Below, piece after piece: positions 1 through 5,472 of a DNA stretch of 9,273 nt (positions within the stretch are counted from its first letter, which is position 1; each line of letters opens with the position of its first letter). A model generated the notes under the pieces. It did no database searches and was not told the DNA's origin. It saw only the letters and a list, made by a program, of their open reading frames with translations. A program made the position numbers and the translations under genes. The stretch covers positions 1 through 9,273 of the forward strand of contig CAXDTK010000218.1 of the NCBI GenBank assembly GCA_963992225.1, given 5' to 3'. Source of the stretch: Pelomonas sp963992225. GTDB taxonomy: Bacteria; Pseudomonadota; Gammaproteobacteria; Burkholderiales; Burkholderiaceae_C.

Positions 1-274
1 CAACCTTCTCGACGCCGGCAGCCTTGGCCTTCTCGGCGATGCGCTTGCCGATCAGTGCAGCCGCGGCGACGTTGCCGCCATTGGCCATTTGTTCGCGCAC
101 TTCCTTCTCGGCCGTCGAAGCGGCGGCCAGCACCTGGCCGCCGTCTTCCGACAGGACCTGGGCGTAGATGTGCAGGTTGGAGCGGAACACCGTCAGACGG
201 GCCACGCGCTGGATCGCAATGCGAGCGCGGGTCTGGCGCGAACGACGCAGGCGTTGTTCTTTCTTGGTCATCAT
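1..274 (-). CDS. rplR: Large-subunit ribosomal protein L18 (partial, C-terminus off the window)
   Basis: Encodes L18, the protein that binds 5S rRNA with L5 and L25 and helps seat it in the central protuberance of the 50S subunit. The visible 91 codons begin MMTKKEQRLRRSRQTRAR, the basic N-terminal arm of the family. They continue through the core HIYAQVLSEDGGQVLAAAST and an alanine-rich helix ending AEKAKAAGVEKV. The family is usually about 117-121 residues, so roughly 27-30 C-terminal codons are missing beyond the left edge. Two ATG codons lie in tandem (274-272 and 271-269). I chose the first because AGGAG sits 7 nt upstream of it. That Shine-Dalgarno overlaps the rplF stop codon (TAAGGAG), 11 nt away, which suggests coupled translation. 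It is the last visible gene of the spc operon; rpsE would be expected next. Confidence 0.97.
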   Translation of the reverse strand, partial: MMTKKEQRLRRSRQTRARIAIQRVARLTVFRSNLHIYAQVLSEDGGQVLAAASTAEKEVREQMANGGNVAAAALIGKRIAEKAKAAGVEKV

Positions 275-285
275 GGCGCTGCTCC

Positions 286-819
286 TTACTTCTTCTTGGT
301 CTCTTTGATGGTGACCTTCTCATCCGAATAACGGATGCCCTTGCCCTTGTAGGGCTCGGGAGGACGGAAGGCACGCACCTCAGCGGCGATCTGGCCGACG
401 ACCTGACGATCAGCGCCCTTGATCAGGATCTCGGTCTGAGTGGGGCACTCGACCTTGATGCCGGCCGGCATGTCCTTCACCACGGGGTGAGAAAAACCGA
501 TCTGCAGGTTGAGCTTCTGGCCCTGGGCTTGAGCACGGAAACCCACGCCGACCAGGTTCAGCTTGCGCTCGAAGCCCTTGCTGACGCCGTTGACCATGTT
601 GGCCACCAGCGCACGCATGGTGCCGCTCATCGCATCGGCTTCGGCCGACTCGTTGGCGGGCACGAAGCTGAGCTTGCCAGCCTCGTTCTTGACGTTGACG
701 AGCTTGTTGACGGGACGCACCAGCGTACCGAGCGAGCCCTTGACGCTGATCGAGTCAGCGGACACGGTCACATCCACGCCTTGCGGGACGTTGACCGGCA
801 TTTTTCCGACGCGGGACAT
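286..819 (-). CDS. rplF: Large-subunit ribosomal protein L6
   Basis: L6 binds 23S rRNA near the sarcin-ricin loop and the base of the L7/L12 stalk, supporting the factor-binding site of the 50S subunit. The 177-residue product equals the E. coli length. It starts MSRVGKMPVNVPQGVDV and ends with the family signature RPPEPYKGKGIRYSDE (about residues 152-167) followed by a lysine-rich tail, KETKKK. The protein has two repeated alpha/beta halves, consistent with the spacing of the conserved patches. AAGGAG lies about 9 nt before the ATG. The gene follows rpsH after 21 nt and precedes rplR by 11 nt, the standard spc order. Nothing unusual was seen. Confidence 0.98.
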   Translation of the reverse strand: MSRVGKMPVNVPQGVDVTVSADSISVKGSLGTLVRPVNKLVNVKNEAGKLSFVPANESAEADAMSGTMRALVANMVNGVSKGFERKLNLVGVGFRAQAQGQKLNLQIGFSHPVVKDMPAGIKVECPTQTEILIKGADRQVVGQIAAEVRAFRPPEPYKGKGIRYSDEKVTIKETKKK

Positions 820-840
820 TGTTCGTCTCTCCTTCTCGGC

Positions 841-1236
841 TTAAGCGACGTAGCAGAGCACTTCGCCGCCGATACCGGCAGCGCGCGCCTTGCGGTCGGT
901 CATCACGCCTTGCGGCGTGGTGACGATCGCCACACCCAGGCCATTCATGACCTGGGGAATGTCGTGGCGGCCCTTGTAGATGCGCAGGCCGGGACGGCTA
1001 ACACGCTCGATGCGCTCGATGACCGGACGGCCAGCGTAGTACTTCAGCGAGATTTCCAGTTCCGGGCGAGCGGCTTCGCCACGGATGGCGAAATCGTCGA
1101 TGTAGCCTTCGTCCTTCAGGACCTTGGCAATCGCCACCTTAAGCTTGGACGACGGCATGGCAACGCTCGTCTTCTCGACGATCTGCGCGTTGCGAATGCG
1201 GGTCAGCATATCGGCGATGGGATCACTCATGCTCAT
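841..1236 (-). CDS. rpsH: Small-subunit ribosomal protein S8
   Basis: S8 is a primary 16S rRNA binder (helix 21/25 region) that nucleates the platform of the 30S subunit. In E. coli it is also the translational repressor of the spc operon. The 131-residue product starts MSMSDPIADMLTRIRNAQ, as the family does. Its C-terminal RNA-binding part carries SRPGLRIYKG (about 80-89), VTTPQGVMTD (105-114; E. coli has the STSKG form) and the terminal GGEVLCYVA. It is one residue longer than the E. coli protein. The first ATG is preferred because it matches the family N-terminus and has AGGAG about 10 nt upstream. I could not recognise an S8 binding-site mimic at the rplX-rplE junction, so autoregulation by S8 is not shown here. 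Confidence 0.98.
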   Translation of the reverse strand: MSMSDPIADMLTRIRNAQIVEKTSVAMPSSKLKVAIAKVLKDEGYIDDFAIRGEAARPELEISLKYYAGRPVIERIERVSRPGLRIYKGRHDIPQVMNGLGVAIVTTPQGVMTDRKARAAGIGGEVLCYVA

Positions 1237-1259
1237 TTGCGATTACTCCTGTCGGCCGA

Positions 1260-1565
1260 TTACCAGCTGGCCTTGACGACACCGGGGATGTCGCCCTTGA
1301 AGGCCAGTTCACGGATCTTGTTGCGAGCAAGACCGAACTTGCGGAAGGTGCCGCGCGGGCGCCCCGTCAGCTCGCAGCGGTTGCGCAGGCGAGTCGGGTA
1401 GGCATTGCGGGGCAGCTTCTGCAGCTCGAGGCGGGCGGCGTAGCGCTCTTCCTCGGACTTCTTGCTGTCGTCGATGATGGCCTTCAGTTCCGCGTACTTC
1501 TTGGCGAACTTGGCGACCAGCGCCTCGCGCTTCAGCTCACGTTGTTTGATCGAGAGTTTTGCCAC
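1260..1565 (-). CDS. rpsN: Small-subunit ribosomal protein S14, long zinc-free form, GTG start
   Basis: S14 belongs to the 3' (head) domain of the 30S subunit, next to S3 and S10. The 101-residue product is the long form. It has one cysteine (C64 in RNRCELTGRPRG) instead of the paired CxxC motifs of the short zinc-binding form, so it should not need zinc. The C-terminal signature FRKFGLARNKIRELAFKGDIPGVVKASW is typical. The start is GTG at 1565-1563: it encodes the MAKLS beginning of the family, and no in-frame ATG fits better. A Shine-Dalgarno, TGAGGTGA (minus strand of 1569-1576), lies just upstream and its TGA is the rplE stop codon. The gap to rplE is 8 nt. The rare start codon plus the fused stop/Shine-Dalgarno suggests that translation depends on ribosomes finishing rplE. 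Confidence 0.97.
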   Translation of the reverse strand: MAKLSIKQRELKREALVAKFAKKYAELKAIIDDSKKSEEERYAARLELQKLPRNAYPTRLRNRCELTGRPRGTFRKFGLARNKIRELAFKGDIPGVVKASW

Positions 1566-1573
1566 GGGTCACC

Positions 1574-2113
1574 TCAGTTCTTGAACGGGAACTTGAATGC
1601 AGCCAGCAGGGCCTTGCACTCGTCGTCCGTCTTGGCCGTCGTCGTGATGCTGATGTTCAGACCACGCAGAGCATCCACCTTGTCGTACTCGATCTCGGGG
1701 AAGATGATCTGTTCCTTGACGCCGATGTTGTAGTTGCCACGGCCGTCGAACGAGCGGCCGGAGATACCACGGAAGTCACGAACGCGCGGCAGCGCGATCG
1801 TCACGAAGCGGTCCAGGAATTCGTACATCTGGACGCCACGCAGGGTCACCATCGCACCGATGGGCACGCCGTCGCGGATCTTGAAGCCGGCGATGGCCTT
1901 CTTCGACTTGGTGACCACGGGCTTCTGGCCGGCGATCTTGGTCAGGTCGCCGACGGCGTGGTCCATGACCTTCTTGTCGGCGACCGCCTCGCTCACGCCC
2001 ATGTTGAGCGTGATCTTGGTGATGCGGGGCACCTCCATGACCGACTTGTAGCCGAACTTCTCGACCAGGCCGGGCACGACCTTTTCGCGGTAATGCGTTT
2101 GCAAACGAGCCAT
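1574..2113 (-). CDS. rplE: Large-subunit ribosomal protein L5
   Basis: L5 binds 5S rRNA and forms part of the central protuberance, contacting S13 in the intersubunit bridge. The 179-residue product (E. coli length) starts MARLQTHYREKVVPGLVEKFGY. It contains the conserved stretches VPRITKITLNMGV, GQKPVVTKSKKAIAGFKIRDG, LPRVRDFRGIS and GNYNIGVKEQIIFPEI, and ends AAFKFPFKN. The open frame extends 28 codons further upstream into rplX, but that part is unrelated sequence. The ATG at 2113 has TAAGAGGT immediately before it, in which TAA is the rplX stop. The gap from rplX is 10 nt. In E. coli this junction is the S8 repressor target. Confidence 0.98.
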   Translation of the reverse strand: MARLQTHYREKVVPGLVEKFGYKSVMEVPRITKITLNMGVSEAVADKKVMDHAVGDLTKIAGQKPVVTKSKKAIAGFKIRDGVPIGAMVTLRGVQMYEFLDRFVTIALPRVRDFRGISGRSFDGRGNYNIGVKEQIIFPEIEYDKVDALRGLNISITTTAKTDDECKALLAAFKFPFKN

Positions 2114-2123
2114 GTCGGACCTC

Positions 2124-2438
2124 TTAAGCCTTGATCTCTTCGCCGGTCGACTTGTAGACGCGCACCCGCTTGCCGTCGACGAGCTTGACGCCCACACGAT
2201 CAGCCTTGCCGGCAGCGGCGTTGAAGATCGCCACGTTGGATTGATGGATGGGCATGGTCTTGTCGACGACGCCGCCGGTGGTGCCCTTCATGGGATTGGG
2301 CTTGACGTGCTTCTTGACGACATTGATGCCATCGACCACGACGTGGTCGGCATCGACGCGAGCGGACACGGTGCCGCGCTTGCCCTTGTCGCGGCCGGTC
2401 AACACGATGACCTGGTCGCCGGTACGGATCTTGTTCAT
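2124..2438 (-). CDS. rplX: Large-subunit ribosomal protein L24
   Basis: L24 is one of the two assembly-initiator proteins of the 50S subunit; it binds the 5' end of 23S rRNA and sits near the exit-tunnel mouth. The 104-residue product has an N-terminal KOW motif (about residues 5-30, IRTGDQVIVLTGRDKGKRG) and then the family core VDGINVVKKHVKPNPMKG. It ends GKRVRVYKSTGEEIKA. The length fits the bacterial family (about 102-105). The ATG lies 23 nt after the rplN stop, with GAGGT about 5 nt upstream. The gene sits between rplN and rplE as usual in the spc operon. Confidence 0.98.
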   Translation of the reverse strand: MNKIRTGDQVIVLTGRDKGKRGTVSARVDADHVVVDGINVVKKHVKPNPMKGTTGGVVDKTMPIHQSNVAIFNAAAGKADRVGVKLVDGKRVRVYKSTGEEIKA

Positions 2439-2461
2439 GGCTTACCTCAGACAGTGGGGGC

Positions 2462-2830
2462 TCAAAGCACCTCGGGCGCCAGCGACACGATCTTCATGAA
2501 GCGCTCGGTGCGCAGTTCACGCGTCACCGGGCCGAAGATGCGGGTGCCGATCGGCTCCAGCTTGGCGTTGAGCAGCACGGCGGCATTGCCGTCGAACTTG
2601 ACGAGCGAGCCGTCCTGACGGCGCACGCCCTTGGCGGTACGCACCACCACGGCGCTGTAGACCTCGCCCTTTTTCACGCGACCACGCGGGGCAGCTTCCT
2701 TGATGCTGACCTTGATGATGTCGCCAATGTGCGCATAGCGACGCTTGGAGCCGCCCAGCACTTTGATGCACTGAACGGACTTCGCGCCAGTGTTGTCCGC
2801 GACATCAAGCCGCGATTGCATTTGGATCAT
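2462..2830 (-). CDS. rplN: Large-subunit ribosomal protein L14
   Basis: L14 lies on the interface side of the 50S subunit, contacts 16S rRNA in an intersubunit bridge, and in many bacteria is the docking site of the silencing factor RsfS. The 122-residue product starts MIQMQSRLDVADNTGAK. It has the family signatures IKVLGGSKRRYAHIGDIIKVSIKEA and VVRTAKGVRRQDGS, and ends GPVTRELRTERFMKIVSLAPEVL. An in-frame TTG four codons upstream (2842) could give 126 residues. I prefer the ATG at 2830, which gives the usual family length. The Shine-Dalgarno is weak (GGGGA, about 6 nt upstream). This is the first gene of the spc unit, with its own promoter at about 3009-3038 and a leader of about 170 nt. Confidence 0.97.
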   Translation of the reverse strand: MIQMQSRLDVADNTGAKSVQCIKVLGGSKRRYAHIGDIIKVSIKEAAPRGRVKKGEVYSAVVVRTAKGVRRQDGSLVKFDGNAAVLLNAKLEPIGTRIFGPVTRELRTERFMKIVSLAPEVL

Positions 2831-3008
2831 GTCTGTCCCCAACTTGCCCCGAGTAGCCGGCCTTGCAGCGCGACGCGTCGGTCAGTCTTGGGCCCGTAAA
2901 TCGTTCAGGCCGGCTTTCACCAGCGCTGCCCGACGGTTGAGGGCGGATCCGAAGCCAGGCAGTTGTGAGCGAGGTTGCTCACGGGCCTGACGTTCGGCGA
3001 AGCTGCGC

Positions 3009-3038
3009 ATTATGCAGTGAGAACCCCGGGGGCGTCAA
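3009..3038 (-). promoter_or_regulatory. Probable sigma70 promoter of the spc operon (rplN onward)
   Basis: On the minus strand there is a -35 box TTGACG (3038-3033), an 18-bp spacer, and a -10 box CATAAT (3014-3009). These match the consensus at 5 of 6 bases each. The start of transcription would be near 3002, giving a 5' leader of about 172 nt before rplN. The position upstream of rplN corresponds to the spc promoter of E. coli. The spacer is filled mainly by CCCCCGGGG, which belongs to a 12-bp sequence repeated at 3072-3083. Confidence 0.75.
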
Positions 3039-3083
3039 TGCCTGCGCAGAAGTTTTTCAAAAGGCCGCAGCACCCCGGGGGCG
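3023..3083. repeat. Exact 12-bp direct repeat flanking and entering the spc promoter
   Basis: The plus-strand sequence ACCCCGGGGGCG occurs at 3023-3034 and again at 3072-3083, 49 bp apart in the same orientation. The first copy occupies most of the -35/-10 spacer of the spc promoter and overlaps the -35 box. The second lies just behind the peroxiredoxin stop codon. Each contains the palindrome CCCCGGGG. This could be a pair of protein-binding sites or a chance match in GC-rich DNA. Confidence 0.5.
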
Positions 3084-3110
3084 ATATGCCCCTCAGGCCG
3101 CCTTGGCCTG
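3077..3110 (-). terminator. Weak candidate 3'-end stem-loops of the peroxiredoxin gene
   Basis: Two GC-rich inverted repeats follow each other across the peroxiredoxin stop codon on the minus strand. They are CAGGCC/GGCCTG (3110-3105 and 3099-3094, 5-nt loop) and GGGGC/GCCCC (3092-3088 and 3082-3078, 5-nt loop). No T-run follows directly; the nearest is TTTT about 15-20 nt downstream. They may protect the 3' end or slow polymerase, but a full intrinsic terminator is not shown. Confidence 0.3.
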
Positions 3111-3602
3111 GGCCAGCATCGTCGCGGCGTCGCTGACCTCGAACTTGCCGGGGCCTTCGACATTGAGCGTCTTCACGACCCCGTCTCTGACCAGCATGGA
3201 GTAGCGCTGCGAGCGCAGGCCCATGCCCTTGGCGCTGAGGTCCAGCGTCAGTCCGGTGGCCTGGGCGAAGGCAGCGCTGCCGTCGGCCATCATGCGGACC
3301 TTGCCGGCCGTCTTCTGCTCTCGGCCCCAGGCACCCATCACGAAGGCGTCGTTGACCGACACGCACCAGATTTCGTCCACGCCCGCAGCGCGTAGCGCAT
3401 CGGCAGACTCCACGTAGCCCGGCACATGCTTTGCAGAACAAGTCGGCGTGAACGCGCCCGGCAGGCCGAAGATGGCGATGGTCTTGCCCGCCGTGGCCTT
3501 GTCGATGTCGAAGCTGTTGGGGCCGAGCGTGCAGCCCTCGCCTTCCACTTCGATGAATTCCTGCAGGCTGCCTGCCGGCAGCTTGTCGCCAACCTGGATC
3601 AT
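3093..3602 (-). CDS. Peroxiredoxin, Prx5 / type-II family (thiol peroxidase)
   Basis: Reduces hydrogen peroxide and organic hydroperoxides with a thiol, probably in the cytosol, since no signal peptide is seen. The 169-residue product is a single redoxin domain. It carries the Prx5-type active-site motif GLPGAFTPTCSAKHVPGY, with the peroxidatic cysteine at C55, and a conserved arginine patch LRSQRYSML (R130/R133). C80 lies 25 residues after C55, the same spacing as the second cysteine of plant type-II peroxiredoxins. C24 is an extra cysteine. The glutaredoxin domain fused in some bacterial relatives is absent, so the reductant must be a separate thioredoxin, glutaredoxin or glutathione. AGGA lies 8 nt before the ATG. 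The gene sits between rpsQ and rplN, about 25 nt behind a strong terminator, with no promoter seen. The family is certain; the reductant and gene symbol are not. Confidence 0.95.
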   Translation of the reverse strand: MIQVGDKLPAGSLQEFIEVEGEGCTLGPNSFDIDKATAGKTIAIFGLPGAFTPTCSAKHVPGYVESADALRAAGVDEIWCVSVNDAFVMGAWGREQKTAGKVRMMADGSAAFAQATGLTLDLSAKGMGLRSQRYSMLVRDGVVKTLNVEGPGKFEVSDAATMLAQAKAA

Positions 3603-3625
3603 GGTGTCATTCCTCGCAATGTTCT

Positions 3626-3668
3626 CAAAAACGAAAAACCGGCGCGCCAGTTGCCCAGCGCGCCGGTT
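3626..3668 (-). terminator. Rho-independent terminator at the end of the S10 operon (after rpsQ)
   Basis: On the minus strand there is a perfect 11-bp stem, AACCGGCGCGC with GCGCGCCGGTT (3668-3658 and 3647-3637), with a 10-nt loop TGGGCAACTG. A T-rich tail, TTTTTCGTTTTT, follows and overlaps the stem end. This is the expected form of a strong intrinsic terminator. It lies 26 nt after the rpsQ stop and about 24 nt before the peroxiredoxin ATG. The plus-strand side has no T-run, so it should act only on minus-strand transcripts. Confidence 0.9.
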
Positions 3669-3694
3669 GTGCGGCGGTCATGCGACCGGCGTGT

Positions 3695-3967
3695 TCAGAC
3701 GATCTCGGCCTTCTCGACCAGCCGAGTCACCACCCAGCTCTTGGTCTTGGAGATGGGGCGGCCTTCGCTGATCTCGACCACGTCGCCCATCTTGTACTCG
3801 CCCTTTTCGTCGTGGGCGTGGTACTTGCGGGAACGGGCCACGATCTTGCCGTAGAGCTCGTGCTTGGCGCGACGCTCGACCAGGACGGTGACCGTCTTGG
3901 CGCGCTTGTCGCTGACCACGCGACCAACGAGGGTGCGGGTGTTCTTCGTCACTTGGGCCTCAGTCAT
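3695..3967 (-). CDS. rpsQ: Small-subunit ribosomal protein S17
   Basis: S17 is a primary 16S rRNA binder in the 5' domain of the 30S subunit, with an OB-type fold. The 90-residue product has the family motif VVSDKRAKTVTV (17-28) and the C-terminal signature GDVVEISEGRPISKTKSW (61-78), followed by a short tail. Its ATG overlaps the rpmC stop by 4 nt (ATGA, 3967-3964), and a strong AGGAGG lies 7 nt upstream inside rpmC, so translation is very likely coupled. It is the last gene of the S10 transcript: a strong terminator follows within 30 nt. In E. coli rpsQ is also the last S10-operon gene, but there rplN follows directly. Here a peroxiredoxin gene intervenes. Confidence 0.98.
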   Translation of the reverse strand: MTEAQVTKNTRTLVGRVVSDKRAKTVTVLVERRAKHELYGKIVARSRKYHAHDEKGEYKMGDVVEISEGRPISKTKSWVVTRLVEKAEIV

Positions 3968-4164
3968 TTCGTGGCCTCCTTCTTCTTCTCGGCCAGGATG
4001 GTCTTGGCACGAGCGATGTCGCGGCGGGTCTTGCCCAGCTGGCTGTGGTTGGTCAGCTGCTGGGTGGCCTTCTGCATGCGCAGGCCGAAATGGGCCTTCA
4101 GCAGGTCGGTCACTTCCTTCTCGAGGGCAGCGACGTCCTTGGCGCGGAGTTCAGTTGCTTTCAT
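3964..4164 (-). CDS. rpmC: Large-subunit ribosomal protein L29
   Basis: L29 is a small two-helix protein beside L23 at the exit of the polypeptide tunnel. The 66-residue product starts MKATELRAKDVAALEKEV. It contains FGLRMQKATQQLTNHSQLGKTRRDIARAKTIL, which matches the family pattern (E. coli has 63 residues), and ends in a lysine-rich tail. The open frame extends 15 codons upstream into rplP, but the ATG at 4164 matches the family start. AGGAAGGA lies about 5 nt upstream, and the TGA just before it is the rplP stop, so stop and Shine-Dalgarno are fused. The gap to rplP is 11 nt, and the 3' end overlaps rpsQ by 4 nt. Confidence 0.97.
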   Translation of the reverse strand: MKATELRAKDVAALEKEVTDLLKAHFGLRMQKATQQLTNHSQLGKTRRDIARAKTILAEKKKEATK

Positions 4165-4175
4165 GGTGTCCTTCC

Positions 4176-4592
4176 TCAGGTACCGACCTGGCGGGCCACG
4201 AAGGTGCAACGCAGGGGCAGCTTGGCTGCGGCCAGCGTGAAGGCCTCGCGAGCGAGTTGCTCGGGAACGCCGTTGACCTCGTAGATCACCTTGCCCGGCT
4301 GGATCTCGGCGACGTAGTACTCCGGGTTGCCCTTGCCGTTACCCATCCGGACTTCGGCGGGCTTCTGCGAGATGGGCTTGTCCGGGAACACACGGATGAA
4401 GATCCGGCCGCCGCGCTTGATGTGGCGCGAGATCGCACGGCGAGCCGCTTCGATCTGGCGAGCCGTCAGGCGGCCGCGCTCGGTGGCCTTCAGGCCGAAA
4501 TCACCGAAAGACACCGCGGCGCCTCGGGTCGCAACACCGGTGTTGCGGCCCTTCTGCTCCTTGCGGTATTTACGACGAGCGGGTTGCAGCAT
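4176..4592 (-). CDS. rplP: Large-subunit ribosomal protein L16
   Basis: L16 binds near the A-site tRNA elbow and helix 38/89 of 23S rRNA and is a late assembly protein of the 50S peptidyl-transferase region. The 138-residue product starts MLQPARRKYRKEQKGRN. It contains FGLKATERGRLTARQIEAARRA, RIFIRVFPDKPISQKPAEVRMGNGKG and PEQLAREAFTLAAAKLP. Arg82 in AEVRMG corresponds to E. coli Arg81, which is hydroxylated by the oxygenase YcfD/RoxA; the residue is retained. The length is close to E. coli (136). The ATG is 2 nt after the rpsC stop, and its Shine-Dalgarno (AAAGGAGA) lies inside the last rpsC codons. Confidence 0.98.
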   Translation of the reverse strand: MLQPARRKYRKEQKGRNTGVATRGAAVSFGDFGLKATERGRLTARQIEAARRAISRHIKRGGRIFIRVFPDKPISQKPAEVRMGNGKGNPEYYVAEIQPGKVIYEVNGVPEQLAREAFTLAAAKLPLRCTFVARQVGT

Positions 4593-4594
4593 GT

Positions 4595-5458
4595 TTATTC
4601 TCCTTTGGCCTCACCGCCGGCTGCGGGGACCTTGCGGACCACGCGCTTGGCAGCGGGCTTGGCTGCGTCGCCCGCGGGGGCGGCGGCAGCGGGCTGATCT
4701 GCTCCGTCACGCGGGCCACGATCGCCACCCGGACGGCCGCGGCCACCAGGGGCGCCCGGACGGGCGTTACGGCGCGGGCGACGATCGTCTTCGGCGCCTG
4801 CGGGGGTGTTGATGACCGGAGCCTCGCCATTGGCCAGGCGGTCACCGCGGTAGACCCATACCTTGACGCCGATGACGCCGTAGGTGGTCTTGGCTTCGGA
4901 GAAGCCGTAGTCGATGTCGGCCTTCAGGGTGTGCAGGGGCACACGACCTTCGCGATACCACTCGGTACGAGCGATTTCGATGCCGTTCAGGCGGCCTGCG
5001 GACATGATCTTGATGCCCTGGGCACCCAGACGCATCGCGTTCTGCATCGCGCGCTTCATGGCACGGCGGAACATGATGCGCTTTTCGAGCTGCTGGGTGA
5101 TCGAGTCGGCGATCAGCTGGGCATCGACTTCGGGCTTGCGCACTTCTTCGATGTTGACGGCGACGGGCACGCCCAGACGCTTGGTCAGCTCGGCCTTCAG
5201 CGCCTCGATGTCCTCGCCCTTCTTGCCGATCACGACGCCCGGACGCGCCGAGAAGATCGTGATGCGGGCGTTCTTGGCGGGGCGCTCGATCAGGATGCGC
5301 GAGACGGCAGCGTTCTTGAGCTTGGTCTTCAGGTAGTCGCGAACCTGCAGATCCTCGGCCAGCATCGTGGCGAAGTTCTGGTTGTTCGCGTACCAGCGCG
5401 AAGCCCAGTTACGGGTGACAGGCAGGCGGAAGCCAACCGGATGGATTTTCTGTCCCAT
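4595..5458 (-). CDS. rpsC: Small-subunit ribosomal protein S3 with extended C-terminal tail
   Basis: S3 sits at the mRNA entry channel of the 30S head and takes part in mRNA unwinding. The 287-residue product starts MGQKIHPVGFRLPVTRNW. It carries a type-II KH domain with the GXXG loop GKKG (78-81) and keeps R131, R132 and K135, the positions linked to helicase activity in E. coli S3. The second domain runs through SAGRLNGIEIARTEW and YGVIGVKVWVYRGD (to about 206). From about residue 212 the protein continues for some 75 residues rich in Arg, Gly, Pro and Ala, including RPGAPGGRGRPGGDRGPRDG and PAAAAPAGDAAKPAAK. This makes it about 54 residues longer than E. coli S3 (233). The tail is probably disordered. 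The start follows rplV by 14 nt with only a weak Shine-Dalgarno (AAGAAG or a distant TAAGG). Confidence 0.97.
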   Translation of the reverse strand: MGQKIHPVGFRLPVTRNWASRWYANNQNFATMLAEDLQVRDYLKTKLKNAAVSRILIERPAKNARITIFSARPGVVIGKKGEDIEALKAELTKRLGVPVAVNIEEVRKPEVDAQLIADSITQQLEKRIMFRRAMKRAMQNAMRLGAQGIKIMSAGRLNGIEIARTEWYREGRVPLHTLKADIDYGFSEAKTTYGVIGVKVWVYRGDRLANGEAPVINTPAGAEDDRRPRRNARPGAPGGRGRPGGDRGPRDGADQPAAAAPAGDAAKPAAKRVVRKVPAAGGEAKGE

Positions 5459-5472
5459 AGTCTTCTTGCGCC

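Larger units (their letters stand above)
2831..3092 (-). promoter_or_regulatory. Intergenic region with spc leader between the peroxiredoxin gene and rplN
   Basis: This 262-bp gap holds no convincing gene. In transcription order it contains GC-rich inverted repeats just after the peroxiredoxin stop, one copy of a 12-bp repeat, a strong sigma70-type promoter, and about 172 nt of leader before rplN. The leader can form a two-part stem-loop at 2954-2991. In minus-strand RNA the outer stem is GUCAGGC with GCCUGGC (7 bp, one U-G pair) and the inner stem is GUGAGC with GCUCAC (6 bp, loop AACCUC). A 10-bp perfect palindrome, CGACGCGTCG, lies at 2871-2880. The length is unusual for a simple leader and leaves room for regulation, but no known ribosomal-protein leader was recognised. 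Confidence 0.6.

Noticed and set aside
55..1401. 448-codon open frame on the plus strand, antisense to rplR, rplF, rpsH and rpsN
   Set aside because: It runs opposite to four well-conserved ribosomal genes. Its product resembles no family I know, is rich in Asp/His/Leu/Arg as expected from the complement of GC-rich codons, and has no clear ribosome-binding site.
2114..2197. Upstream 28-codon extension of rplE into rplX
   Set aside because: The extra residues do not resemble L5, and the ATG at 2113 has its own Shine-Dalgarno and gives exactly the family length.
2831..2842. Alternative TTG start for rplN giving four extra residues
   Set aside because: The ATG at 2830 gives the conserved MIQ start and the standard 122-residue length; TTG is less likely, though not excluded.
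3053..3062. A/T-rich TTTTTCAAAA element between the peroxiredoxin gene and the spc promoter
   Set aside because: Considered as a terminator tail or -35 element, but it has no adjacent stem and no -10 box at suitable spacing.
3680..4697. Two overlapping plus-strand frames (186 and 277 codons) antisense to rpsQ, rpmC, rplP and rpsC
   Set aside because: Low-complexity products in two different frames over confirmed genes; neither shows family features or a ribosome-binding site.
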